Shown: positions 1 through 10,814 of the stretch, piece by piece
How the letters are laid out: each line of letters begins with the position of its first letter
Numbering within the stretch: position 1 is the first letter of the stretch
Source of the DNA: Opisthorchis felineus
Taxonomy: Eukaryota; Platyhelminthes; Trematoda; Opisthorchiida; Opisthorchiidae
Direction: 5' to 3'
Assembly (NCBI GenBank): GCA_004794785.1
Contig: SJOL01007233.1
Coordinates: forward strand, 1-64,000
DNA length: 64,000 bases
Notes under the pieces: generated by a model
The model's database searches: none
What the model saw: the letters and a program-made list of their open reading frames with translations, nothing else
Told to the model about the DNA's origin: nothing
Position numbers and translations under genes: made by a program

Positions 1-120
1 ACCTCCAACCTGGGGGCCCGGAGACCATTGGCCAACCTGATATGGGAGGCTTTGCGAACGTAGCACGGACACTACCCAGTATAGTTAAATTGGTCACGAA
101 GCCACGGATACCATAACACC

Positions 121-420
121 ATGGAAAGGTCCAGTCTCTTCATTAGCCTCTACAGCTCGTTTCCCTCTGCCATGCATCGCCTTCGAGGCCCACTGAACCA
201 GCTACAGGACCGAGGATATGGTCAGAATATTGTCAACGCGTCTTTGACTGTCAAATCCATGCTGAGTTCCGATTTGCTTCCTACACACTACGGTCCATCA
301 CTGGAAATCATTGTGGCTTCGGATGCTTTACCTCGTTTGCCATCAGAAAGTGTCGTAAAATGTTCTACGGCCGGCAGCTCATATACTGACCGAGCACAAG
401 CCGTTCCGTACTGTGTTTAA
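121..420 (+). pseudogene. Gypsy pol relic: RT thumb / RNase H start
   Basis: The plus-strand reading contains MHRLRGPLNQL, then a run ending SMLSSDLLPTHYGPSLEIIVASDA. This is the usual order at the RT thumb to RNase H boundary of Gypsy polyproteins (LRGPLNxL, then LTHYDPSLxIxVAxDAS). The catalytic RT motifs are absent, so only the last part of the RT is left. After residue 70 the similarity fades and the frame ends at a stop. It belongs with the integrase relic at 836-1,378 on the same strand; a SINE lies between them. Family assignment is by motif recognition; that it is dead is inferred from the missing parts. Confidence 0.6.
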
Positions 421-554
421 CTCGAGAAAGAGCATTCCGGTGTAGACCGTCAACCCCCAGCAATTGTCCACTCCATCTCTGAGATGGGCCTTTATGCTCA
501 AGTACCACTCGACCACCAGCCTCAGGCAAACCGAGCACTGTCGCGTCGATATCC

Positions 555-735
555 CGAAACAGCTCAGTGGTTAAGCCAGAAGGTCCGTAGTCCGAACCAA
601 ACCTTAGCAGTTTGACTGCTCCTGTATAAGTTTGGGGAACCCGGCAGTATCCCAGCCACCGTGCGTCCTTCCGTTGGCATCGCAGCTAGGCGCCAAAAGG
701 GTGCTACAGCTGAACGATTTTTCTTCGCCTTCCAT
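555..735 (+). mobile_element. tRNA-derived SINE, copy 1
   Basis: A tRNA-like head comes first: A-box-like cagctcagtggttaag, then B-box-like gtagtccgaacc with part of the usual spacing lost. The body matches the other copies at 3,417, 26,141 and 52,733: it carries cggcagtatcccagcc, the complement of ggctgggatactgcc in the 26-kb copy, and the tail gggtgctacagctgaa. It sits between the RNase H and integrase parts of a Gypsy relic on the same strand, so it probably inserted into that element. No target-site duplication was found. Confidence 0.65.
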
Positions 736-835
736 TGATTCAAGCAAGTCAGAACCAGGGGACGCTGTAGTCGCAAAAATTGCCTTGGAGCTTGAGGTGA
801 ACAGTGCAGTGTTGGAAGCAGTTTGCACCATCCCA

Positions 836-1378
836 CTGACTGCTGACATAGTCCACCAGAATTCAGATCAAGATCCCGTGCTGCAGCAGGTCATTAGGCA
901 CCACCGCAGTCAATGACCGCGTACCTGCTCACAAGACGACCTGGGACATTACTTCAACTGGCGTGACGCACTGTCACTAGTCAACGGATGCCTTTTCATT
1001 TCAAAACGCGCTGCCATTCCAAAACAGCTGCAACCAACTGTACGGAATCCGTTTCATGAAGGAAACCCAGGAAAAAACAGGATGAAGGCCCTTGCCCGGA
1101 GCTATGTCTACTGTCCACTGATGTACTCACAGATTGAGCAAGTCACCAAATCTTGCCTTCGGTGTGGCGAAGCATCCAAGTCACCCTTGAAAACCTACCT
1201 AGGGTCGTAGCCCCATCCAACCGAACAATGGTCTCTTCTTCACATCGACTATGCAGATCCAGTTGGTGTCCAGCACATTTTGGTTGTGGTCAGCGCAAGT
1301 TTCGCACACTGCATCTGGTCTTGCAGAAGCCCTGGGACCCTGACGTAAAGCAAGTCTACCAGAAACACTGACTGAAGT
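836..1378 (+). pseudogene. Gypsy pol relic: linker, HHCC and integrase core start
   Basis: The reading holds NSDQDPVLQQVIRHHRSQ, then NWRDALSLVNGCLF, FHEGNPGKNRMKALARSYVY and SCLRCGEASKSP, which are the linker and zinc-binding HHCC domain of Gypsy integrases. WPHPTEQWSLLHIDYADPVG follows and carries the first catalytic aspartate of the DDE core. A stop follows the HHRSQ motif and at least one frame change is needed to read on past about 1,200. The second aspartate and the glutamate are not visible; the reading decays by about 1,380. It is the 3' partner of the fragment at 121-420. Confidence 0.7.
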
Positions 1379-3416
1379 CCATTACGGACAACAAGTTTTC
1401 TGATGTTACTTCTTACTGGGGGGTATTCTCCGCGGTCCTGAGAGACTCCAGGAGCTTCGCTTGTGAAATGGCTTAACCAACTAGACCCGGGTACTAAAAT
1501 TCAAGCAACGCTCTAAAAATCTTCGAAGGTCGGGGACGTATCCCTCCTGGTCGAGAGTACAATATCGCTCAACAAACTGTCATGCTTCAGCATTTGCGCG
1601 GATCAAGAACCTTGGTGAATCCAGAACCCTGAAGAGATGAAGGAGACGACAAACTCCGAGAATGTGCGCAAACTGTTCCGGCTGATGCAGGTAAAGGGAC
1701 AAAATAAGCCTCCGGTGAGCGAAACAATCACTGATAACCACGGCTCTTTCTCTTACTTCCATTATAAGCCTTTATTCAAGTAAACCTACATGGTTGTACC
1801 GAAGGGAAGCACCAAAATCCTCATCTGGTGTTGCTGTCAATGCTGACGCTTATAAGTCAAACACTGAAGTCCGAAATTCCGATGCTGGCTACAGACACGA
1901 ATGCCCAATGTACCTGATATCCTCCAGGGAAAAAACGAGTATGTGGTGCACTCAGTATACGCGCCTGACGCAGAGACAATTACAGATTGCTTCCACCTAT
2001 GCTTCTTATGGTCTGTACTTACCATGCACGGCATTCCAACATAAAATATTATCACTGACAGGACAACGTCAACATTCAATAGCGATCCTTCACTGTCATA
2101 CAGTTACAATCTATTTGACAGTCTTACAGGGAAGAAAAGAATAAAGGTGAAGGTGGGATGGACCTAGTGCTAGCCTAAACATCATTCCATGTTTAAGTCT
2201 CCAGGTACTCTCTCAGACAATATGGGTGGCAGCATGAACGCCACTGACAGGTTAGCGTTGTCAAATATGCACAGGTAGATTAAATGGACCCCATGCTGGA
2301 AGGAGAGTCGCAACAATGGTACCCAGCCTTTTCGTGTTCACTTTTATATCCCTCCACCAGTTCAAATATTAACCAGATTTCTCATTGCGCCAATTTGAAT
2401 TGGGTATAGAAAACAGCTATTTTTAGCAATCAACGAGTAGGCATGCGCAACACGCGAACAAAAGCAAAAGCTTTTGCTGCACAGCCCATTCTTCGATTGA
2501 AAGCCTCACTACACGACCGAATACTAAATGACCCATTGCTGACTCGCTGACAGAAAGAGCTACTGTATCACCTAAAGACCACGTCGTTCAAACCGATAAG
2601 GAGACCCAATCTACAGATAACGGAAGCGTAAAACGTTTTTGTTCAAGTATCCGTTTGTGTAACAGGGTTTTTAGTCGAGAAGTGTGCCCTGCTTTGGTCG
2701 TGTATTGCGCATGCCAATTCATCCATCGCTAAAAAGTTTTCTTTCCTATGCCAAAATTTACTTGGCGCAAGCAGAGTTAGTTAACCCCTGAATTGGCATA
2801 GCGGTTTGGTAGTGATTACAAAAAGCCTGGGTAGTATCGGCGTGACACATCTTTCAGTATGGAGTACGCATGGTTCTCCTGTACATAGTTGGAGACGCTG
2901 CAAGGTACGGCTAATAAGCAACGTCGGTAGCGTTTATGTTGTTTCCATCCAGATAGGCTGGATGGATGTCTGAATACGTCCGCACCTCGGAATGATTGTA
3001 GTGGGTAAGCACAAAGTTTATCCACCAATCCACCTTTATTCTTCTTCACAATAAGACTCAACTAGTTTATGGTTGCACGGGATGGAAGCATCACTGTTGG
3101 AAACCGATTTTATGCTGTCAATCACGATGAAGACTGCGGCCAATACCACCAGTTTTCTCAGGTCTAGTCAGAAGCAATAAAAATCAGGGTTGGCAGTTTT
3201 GACCTGTTGGTCGATAATTTCGCGCTTTAACCACCAGGCTGTCCCATGATCCAGGTCAGTTAGGAATGCACCTCAGACCTTCGGGCTAAATAGAGCCAAA
3301 CGTTACGTAGTGAAGGCTGCGTTCCGTCTGCCTTGATCAAACACGGAGGGGAATTAATTGTTTGTCCTAAAAAGCCTACGGAAGGGTGCCACCTGACGGA
3401 TGCCTGTTGATCCTAT
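1379..3416. other. No recognised feature
   Basis: Short open frames exist on both strands (for example 1,794-2,144 plus), but none shows a family motif, good splice signals or a continuation. The first part could be decayed integrase C-terminus and LTR of the Gypsy relic upstream, but no LTR boundary can be drawn. Confidence 0.4.
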
Positions 3417-3616
3417 GGAGCGCGAGATAACTCAGTGTTTAAGACACAAACTTTGTGACCAGAAAGTTCGAGGTTCAACCCCGATCCCAACATCTTGGTT
3501 GCTCTTGCCTAGGCGTGGGCAACCTGGTAGTATCTCAGCTCTCACTCTTTCTTCGGGTGGCACAACAACTAGGCATCGAAAGGGTGGTATAGCTGAAAAG
3601 TTGTTTTGTTTTGCCT
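3417..3616 (+). mobile_element. tRNA-derived SINE, copy 2
   Basis: The head gcgagataactcagtgttt is an A-box-like start and gaggttcaaccccgatc is a clear B-box, at tRNA-like spacing. The body gcaacctggtagtatctcag is the complement of the conserved block in the 26-kb copy (ctgggatactgccaggttgc), and the tail runs ggtggtatagctgaaaag. The tRNA-like part cannot be a working tRNA gene: the acceptor stem does not close and it runs straight into the SINE body. Confidence 0.7.
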
Positions 3617-5980
3617 AACGATCCATAACTTTCCCTTTTAACACTCCCTCCTAGGACTTTCTTTCCTCATGACCGCATAGCAGTTAAACGCCAACATGCA
3701 ATACTGGTGTATTGCTGTCAGTGATAACGATGAAGCGACAAGTCGGAAAGCAGTCAGTAAGCTCTTGGCGCAGAGCAGTAGGTGACATGTTTGAGCCCAT
3801 CACCCAATCAACATGGGGTGTTCGGTTACTGAGATTTCTTTCGGTAACGCATGACAGATGGTCGTCTAGGGTGTGCATTAAAAGTACTGTTGTTTTCCCC
3901 TCCCAAAAACGCAGGAACCAGGTGGTTCTCGGGAACGGTGACCTAGCGAGACAGTTGAGGCGACAGCTGACAGCTCTTGGTAGCTGTGTTTGAGGAGCGT
4001 ACAGCGATGTCTTCTTCAACAATGGGGAAAGTCTGCAAGAATTTCAGTATTAGTCACGGAGGTTGACGAAGTCTGATTAGATCAACTTGGACCAGGCGGT
4101 AGCTTTGGGGCCATAAGTTTAGCGCTCTTAACTGGTTCCCGCAATTAATCTCCCTCAACTCCTCCAATATACCGGTGGCCGCCTTTTGAACACGTTAAAC
4201 CAAGTCTACTTCTTCCTTAAGGCAACGATGAGCCATGGCACCCTCGTATTCCGCACATTCACATGACAAACTCTGACGCGCTTACCTCACTCGGCAGCCA
4301 CCTTTCTGCTGTTAAGCTTATCGATGGAGAGGACAATGGAGCCAACTACTCTAATTTATCTCATTTATTCAGAATACTCTTGATATGCATGAACATTATC
4401 GAACATTTGAATATTGATTACTAGTCTGGGGCGGCTCGTCACGATCATCTACAGGGGTTCCGAGATGAACATCCTCTATAAGAAGATCGCTTTAATGGTT
4501 GACCCGTCGTTGCCGGATTAATGTGAGGCCGCTTTACAGCTAACTGTCTAGCTGTCCAAAAATACAGTATTCTATTCTCGGACAAAAGATCACCTAGAAC
4601 GCAAACACAACTGGCTTTTGGGTTATCGAGTTCGTGTGAAAACGGTTTGTGTCATGACGGTGGCCAGAACAATCGTAAAGCTCGTGAGTGATGCGTTAGG
4701 TCTTCGCACAGGCGGTCCAGGCAAAATGTTGCCTTCACATGATGTGGATGACACTAGTTCTTCATCGTCGACGAACCGAAAGCACCAGCGTAGTTTCCAG
4801 GTCATGGCTGAACTGGTCTTCTGTGGCAGCTGAGGCAGGTGCTGCGCACCTGGAGGTAAGCCATTCCAACGGGCTGAACACTACGCCAATTGAACAGATG
4901 TGCCGCACGCCGCCACGCTACCAAGGCATGCCCTGACTGGTCAGGAGCTGAGCCAGTCAGGCTCGCGCATTTTCAGTTCGGCGCTTCTCGCCCCAACGGG
5001 CTATCACCGGCTCCACTTCGTCAAAGATTTAGTGGTAGACGCAACAGACATAAAATTTTTCCTTTGTCGCCAAAAAGGCTGTCTCAAGTTCTCGTGCCTA
5101 ATGTTATGCCCTAGCGGACGGGGGAGCAAGCGAAACACCGGTGTAGGAGATGCAGTACATTTTGCACGCCGCAACAAATGGCGCTAATCCGAGCCCACGG
5201 TGTCAACTTCCATAATGCAACTCCGAGTGCTTTTGTAATGGCAAAAGCACTAGTTCGGAAAGGCCCAATTAAGATACCCGGAACTGTGACGCTCATTATG
5301 TTGAACACCAAAATACGGTAGTCTGTGTTAGGTTATTGCTCTACTTATCAGATAGCCCAAAATTCCGATGAGAGAGGTACTAATAGAGCTTGATTTTTCC
5401 AGCCAAATACGTCGCAAGGCTAGGTGCACTTTGTAGATAAAAATACAGTAAAAACTACTAATGTGACTTATCGGTTTGTTTTGCTTTAATGAGGTTGAAG
5501 GAAGAGGCCTGAGGCAAGAAGTATTCCTTTGGCAGTACTACTACCACACTTGTTCTTTGATTGTACGTAACCCGTGTATGCCGCCTCTAGATCCAATAGT
5601 CGATGCGATGTGCAGTTGAGGCATGCTGTGCTGCCGCTTTTGTGTTCAGTGTGTGTACGGTATACGTTTATTGTCTGCATTGTGATGGAGTGTGAAATCA
5701 TATATGACCAGTCCGGTTGCACAGTGGCATGAACAAAGACACCTTGTCTAGTTTGTGTCTAGGTCGTAAGCATGGCACATGATGCAAGTGGCACGAGTGG
5801 AAAATTGTAAGTACTCCTCAAACTAAGCAAAAAGCTCGAAAAGCTGATTAAACGAACTGGAGGTGCCATAGTTCTACTGATGTTGCCGCCGAGCTCATTA
5901 GTGACTTCGCTTGTGACAACGAATCTGGACAAACAATTGAAAGGTGGCTAAAATATTAGAATATGTCACAAACCGACTTT
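3617..5980. other. No recognised feature
   Basis: Open frames occur on both strands (3,684-4,022 minus with an overlapping plus frame; 4,618-5,190 plus) without a family motif or plausible exon borders. The upstream part of the 5' LTR of the next element should lie before 5,981, but no similarity to the 3' LTR is visible there. Confidence 0.4.
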
Positions 5981-6046
5981 GTGCTGGATTCTGAATTTTT
6001 AGTTCGTTTGGTCATACCGATATACGTGCTGAACTTAATTACTACA
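5981..6046 (+). repeat. 3' part of the 5' LTR
   Basis: The 66 bases ending gaacttaattactaca match the end of the 3' LTR at 8,669-8,734 with about seven differences by eye. The similarity stops upstream of 5,981, so this LTR is truncated or rearranged. The bases just downstream (tagtgtcgacgctattgg) are where the tRNA primer-binding site should be; which tRNA cannot be decided here. Confidence 0.7.
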
Positions 6047-6075
6047 TAGTGTCGACGCTATTGGAATAATTCTTC

Positions 6076-6860
6076 ATGCCTACCGAAATGGAACCATTGA
6101 ATGTTAGTTCAGCTGCGCGAGACGTACAGGATTATTCTGAATGGTTTGACTCATGGTGTCTTATAAAATTGAATATGGATGATGAGAAACTCATGGCGTA
6201 TTTTCTACCTTTTGTTGGCAAGGAGGCGTATACTTTGATCATGAGTTTGGTATATCCTGAATCTCCGATCGATGTATCTTATGATACGTTGAAGAAAGAA
6301 GTTCTGCAACAGTTCAAACCGACTAACTTCGTGGCAACCGAAAGAGCCAGGTTCACTGTGTTGATCCGCCCCATTTTCGGTCGGTTCGTGATTTTGTGTT
6401 GCAGTTACAGACGCAGGCAGCCAAATGTGACGACGGTAACCAACTAGAAAACCAACGGCGTGGTAGACTCATTGCTGGTATTCAATTGCTGGAATTACCA
6501 CAGAAGCTGCTGCTCTATCCAGATCAACAATTTCAAACATTTCGGAAAATATGTGAGCAATATGAAGATGTGAAGCGTGTATCGAAGACCGATGAAGCAG
6601 TGTTGTTTAATTACTGTAAAAGAAATAATTCAGGGATGCAGATAGACAACACATTCAAACGTCGAACAGATTTTCATGCTTCAAATCTATCAGTACATCG
6701 CCTCACAGATCATAATTCTAATTCAGCGGTTCAAAAATATGGGAAATGTGAACCTTGTGGACGAAATCATTCCAGATGTTCATGCCCTCACAGGTAAGCG
6801 AAGTGTTTTATCTGCGGGAAAGCGGAATACATTCAACTTGTCTGTGAGTCCAAGAAAGTA
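6076..6860 (+). pseudogene. Gypsy gag with degenerate zinc knuckle
   Basis: The first frame starts at ATG 6,076 (MPTEMEPLN) and holds FVGKEAYTLIMSLVYPESPI and LQQFKPTNFVATERA, typical of capsid regions of CsRn1-type Gypsy gag. A shift near 6,380-6,400 leads into LQLQTQAAKCDDGNQLE, LIAGIQLLELPQKLLLYP and ICEQYEDVKRVSKTDEAVLF. A cysteine-rich end follows (CEPCGRNHSRCSCPH, then CFICGKAEYIQLVC after another interruption). The last motif should be CX2CX4HX4C, but the histidine is replaced by tyrosine, so the knuckle would not bind zinc normally. At least two frame changes show it is not translated whole. Confidence 0.75.
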
Positions 6861-6935
6861 GGTCAATTAACTCCTGATCCAACTACTGACCTGAAGGCAT
6901 TATATGAAGACAGCTGTACCCTTTCTTTATCTATT

Positions 6936-7337
6936 TTGCCCCAAAAGCCGTCACGCGTTTCTAAAACTTTGATATCCACTTCCGGTCAAAAACATGATTT
7001 CATTGTTGACACTGTTATCTTTGAGTCCATTATTCCACAGCCAGATCTAACTGCATTTTACCCCAGTTTTGTGATAGTGCCTGCAGATGTTAATATCCGC
7101 GGTATCACTGGACACTCTGTACCTTTAGTTGGCAGTTGTACGATTCCTTTGAGATTGCCTCAAGGTACCCCTGCCGATCATAATTTTTTAGTTTCAACCT
7201 CGGGACAATCGACTATCGAACTCAGAGTTTTGTGCTCATTGCGCGCTTGTATCACCTTACTGACTTCTGTAAATGAGTGGGCAAAAATGATTCTGTGTGC
7301 CGATTTCTTATCCAGAACTCGAATAAGCGACGATTAA
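6936..7337 (+). pseudogene. Gypsy aspartic protease remnant
   Basis: A frame of about 133 codons carries SGQKHDFIVDTVIFESIIP, which lines up with the retropepsin active site (FLVDTGA). The glycine of the D-T-G triad is a valine here, which should abolish catalysis. Downstream residues (GITGHSVPLVGSCTIPL) fit the flap and body of the fold. The frame stops before any RT motif. It follows gag and directly precedes the gap where RT and RNase H are missing. Confidence 0.6.
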
Positions 7338-7559
7338 AAAATTCAGATTGTTCATTGATGCAACCATTGTCAGTCAGGCGGGGTGCGCTTGTTGCTGATA
7401 CTAAATAATATTTTGCTCCCATTTTTTCCGCGCTGAGACGTGGGTGGACACAGCAAGAGCGACGTTGATTTCCTGCATTTTACTGTCTCCGCGGAAGTTT
7501 AACTAATACTCCGGATGGTTTATTTCGCTTTGAGGATTGACTGATCATTATATCGACTC

Positions 7560-8420
7560 AGCGAGCGGTTTTCCTTGCAGATTTGCACTCTGGTCATCTG
7601 GGTGTTGAAACATGCAATCTCTTGCACGCTTGTCATGCTGGTGGCCGGAGCTAGATAATGACATCAAGTAAGCTGCTAAAAATCGTGTTAAATGTACACC
7701 CAGGACTCATAACAAATCCTCCCAGTGATATCCGTGGCCATTCACTTGTGAAACAGTTCATGCCGACTACTGCGGTCCTTTTCTCGGTAAATACTGAGCT
7801 TTAATTCTTATTGACGCATATTCACGTTGACCTGAAGTTTTCCTAACTACATTTCCAGGTGCTGAATTCACACAACAAGCATTGAGGAAAGCATCCAGCT
7901 GTGAAGGTGTATTATCTGCGCTGGTCACTGACAACGGCATCCACCTTATCACAAAATTCCTCCAGGAATGGTTAAAAAGCCTCGGATGTCGACATCTATT
8001 TACCGCTCCACAACATCCACAGTTGAGTGAGCTTGCTGAGAATTTTGTGTGAGCACTTAAATCTGCCATTACTTTATCCTGTCCTACTTTTCTGTGGAAA
8101 TGGACCGCGGAATTGACAATTTTTTAATGCATTGCAGGAATACAGCTCACTCAGTTACCAGGAGGAGTCCCGCGATCTTTTTTAAATCTTGCTCGTTGCG
8201 TACAAGTCTTGACTGTGCCAAAACGGCCGATGTTAGGTTTTTCAGGGGTAATGATTTGCGGCCTGCTGCAGGAATAATACTTTCATCAAATGCCAAACGT
8301 TTATTACCGGAGACACGTTGATCAGTTTGAGTTCGAGACCAGAGATTGATCCGTCAACGGCACTCCTGCTGTTTCAACTACTGATGAATCCTTCGTAGAT
8401 CATCTAATTGTATCCGGGCA
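7560..8420 (+). pseudogene. Gypsy integrase remnant
   Basis: LHSGHLGVE marks the HHCC zinc-binding domain, followed in a shifted frame by a stretch with CWWPELDNDIK. The core shows all three DDE positions: HADYCGPFLGKY (first D), LVTDNGIHLITKFL (second D) and LSELAENFV (E). The reading needs several shifts and contains in-frame stops, for example after GKY and after ENFV. The C-terminal part decays before the purine tract. As a family the enzyme joins element DNA to the genome; this copy cannot make it. Confidence 0.75.
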
Positions 8421-8552
8421 AAACGTTATCTCTGAAGAACATAATACCTGCAAAGAACGTGAAGTTTCCAATCCGAGAAGATCCGAAAGATTATGATCAA
8501 GACCACCGCTGAACTATAAACGTCCACACGCTCATTCGAAGAGGGTGGCGGA

Positions 8553-8734
8553 TGTGATGAATATGATTGATGTTCTATTCATTGCTCTATTCATTATTCT
8601 CTTGTTTTATTATTCAAGGTACTGTACCCACGCTTCAATGCGAATAAATACGTGATACTTGTTACGCAGTGCTGAATTCTGCATTTCTTGTTTGTTTGGT
8701 TATACCGATATGCGTGCTGAACTTAATTACTACA
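8553..8734 (+). repeat. 3' LTR of the Gypsy element
   Basis: It starts with TG (tgtgatgaatatg) right after a purine-rich stretch (gaagagggtggcgga) and ends with CA (aattactaca), as LTRs do. An AATAAA lies at 8,643-8,648 and would be the polyadenylation signal. The length of 182 bases is short but within the Gypsy range. Its last 66 bases match the 5' remnant at 5,981-6,046. The target-site duplication cannot be checked because the outer end of the 5' LTR is lost. Confidence 0.65.
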
Positions 8735-10701
8735 AAAAGTTACGAAAAAATGATTTCTTAGAAGCCACGCTGTCTCAAATTCCTTTAGATTAGACAATTC
8801 TATACCTGCCAAAGTTTTCGGCGACTTTCGGTTTCATCCGTTCGGCTTAGGTAAATGACTCTTTGGGTTCGCCACACTCTTCCAAGCAGACATTGTATTC
8901 AGCGGACTGGAGTGCCAAAACACTCAAAAATGTGGTATTCAGAAAACGAAGGTATCTCGTGGTTGTCTCCTGTCCTGAACAATTCCGGGGATATTTTAGC
9001 ACACCCACTTACCGAATTCGCTAAAAACGTTTCCCTGTAACCCACAAACTGGCTTCAGCTGAAACGACTGCTTTGTGGAAACTACCAGATCTAGGTCATC
9101 TATATGTGTTCGCCAACCTGCTCGGGTTCTAGTGAAGGCCTATGCAGCTGCGGCGCAATACATTGGCCATCACTGTCCAGCGCCGGTGTTCTACTAGTTT
9201 ACCAGCCTGCCCATAGGAAGAAGAAATTTACTTTTAATGTGCTTTCAGCTCGATTTTCATACTGCTGTGCATTGACTGTGGGTAAAGTGCATGGTATTGC
9301 CCCAGCGTGAGCTAACCTTATTACTTATGTGGCCTGGAGGCGCGCTGCAGATTGATTATCCTGGTTTAAGCACACATAAGCGCCTAACACTTCACTGTCC
9401 TGCAGACACCTGTTTCATGACACGGGCCGCAAATCATTGTGACTCACCCAGGTGTTGTGGTGCACACAACAACATAAGCTGTACATATCCCTAGCCATTT
9501 TTGCGCCATCCTAAGAGTTACTTGCTGTCTCGCCGGAAGCAGTGAGCCGCCGCTGGCAGTCAAAAGGCCCTTGTTGATAAGTGGCGTCAAGTTGAAGGCA
9601 GGCTCAGTCAGTACCGAGAAGGGTTACCTCAACCATTTTTCCTTTGGGTTTCTCAGGTGAAGAAACAACAACGACCTCTTTCTTGATTCATCAATCGTCC
9701 TTCAGACAGGTTAGCCATTTTGCGTCGCATCATGATGCGTTCTTATACGCGCCACCCATCCAGTAGAATTGGTGCTTCGCCCATCGCCGATGGTTCTGAG
9801 GCTAGCCCTTAATCCAGGAAATCTATAAAGGGGCACCATTATCGTCCGTATGAGTCTTCTGGGTTGGACTTGTCCCCGATGCGTTATTTGTCTGGCAGCG
9901 CTATGAATCACAGTTGGAGGAAAACTGTCCTTTCGTCTGTTAAAAATGCATGATGTAGCCTGGAGTTACTTTGCGACAACCATGGCTTACTTTGACGTGC
10001 AAATCTGTTCCACCTTCGCCTTAGTTGGTGTTGCAACGCAACAAGTCCACTTCCCCAGCCAAACATAACGCACGCGCTCCTCACCACTGCTCCTGGGATT
10101 GGTCACGTACAAACAAAATACAATATAACGACGTTCCTAATCCTTCACTGCTACTATTCAAAGCCGGCGCCTATGGGTTTTTTCGCCATGCATCACTTGA
10201 CTGAATCTGACAGCAGTGGTTCGGGGACTGGTGACCCATACTTTTACCTTCACTTTCCCTCCCAAACTATGTTATTGTTCAACTCACGTAGCAACTTTCA
10301 GTTTAACTAGCCCTTGCCTAGCATTTCGAAATTTCTGTTTCCTTCATTGTTTGCGTCTGCAGCCCTATATCACACTAAATCTCCGCGCAATAGAGCCATC
10401 CTGAGGGGACTTTAGCACATTTAAAGACCAGAACCCCTCCCTGCCTAATCCACACTACAAGTCCCGCTACCAGCTAGGCCAGTGTCTATCATTCATGCTC
10501 GTTTTTACATCGTCTAACTCTCTACCCTGCTAAAAAAGTACACAAATACTCTCTCGCCCCGGCCTTACGCCCGATGGTTGACTGACACCTGGTGCAGAAC
10601 CACGATGTACACCTTTACCACCTATCATGACTCATTTAACAGTTCTCTGTCATCTTCCTATCTGTAATACACATTAGTTTTTTCTTGAAGGAAACTACCC
10701 A
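8735..10701. other. No recognised feature
   Basis: Small open frames on both strands (8,855-9,040, 9,104-9,494 and 10,216-10,404 plus; 9,711-9,911 minus) show no motif I can name. The pattern of short broken frames suggests old repeat sequence, but no element type can be assigned. Confidence 0.35.
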
Positions 10702-10814
10702 CAGGGTTGCTGAAAACTTCGACAGCCCACGACCGGTTTGCCCTTCTTGGAGCTCGTCGGGTAGGCACAGTCACCGAGTTTTCGTCAGCCTTATGTTCTA
10801 CTGTTATTGGAACG
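10702..10814 (+). repeat. Unclassified dispersed repeat, copy A
   Basis: The run agggttgctgaaaacttc, then gacagcccacgaccgg, then a block ending ttatgttctactgttattgg recurs in reverse at 25,529-25,640 and, more diverged, at 53,640-53,733. The order and spacing of the blocks agree in all three. No protein motif, tRNA box or terminal repeat identifies the family; it may be the non-coding end of a LINE or a short DNA element. Confidence 0.55.

Larger units (their letters stand above)
5981..8734 (+). mobile_element. Gypsy (CsRn1-like) LTR retrotransposon, RT-less and degenerate
   Basis: Order: partial 5' LTR (5,981-6,046), gag with zinc knuckle (6,076-about 6,860), protease (6,936-7,337), integrase (about 7,560-8,420), purine-rich tract (about 8,540-8,551) and 3' LTR (8,553-8,734). 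The reverse transcriptase and RNase H, which should lie between protease and integrase, are missing: only about 220 bases separate the two. Frameshifts and stops break gag and integrase. The LTR ends share about 59 of 66 aligned bases, so the copy is not recent. It is non-autonomous and probably dead. Confidence 0.75.

Noticed and set aside
3430..3490. A functional tRNA gene
   Set aside because: A and B boxes are present, but the arms do not close and the sequence continues as a SINE found elsewhere in the window.
3684..4022. Minus-strand frame of 112 codons with an overlapping plus frame
   Set aside because: No family motif, splice context or codon pattern; overlapping frames of this size occur by chance in a window this long.
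7767..8069. Minus-strand frame of 100 codons
   Set aside because: It is the shadow of the Gypsy integrase core on the plus strand.
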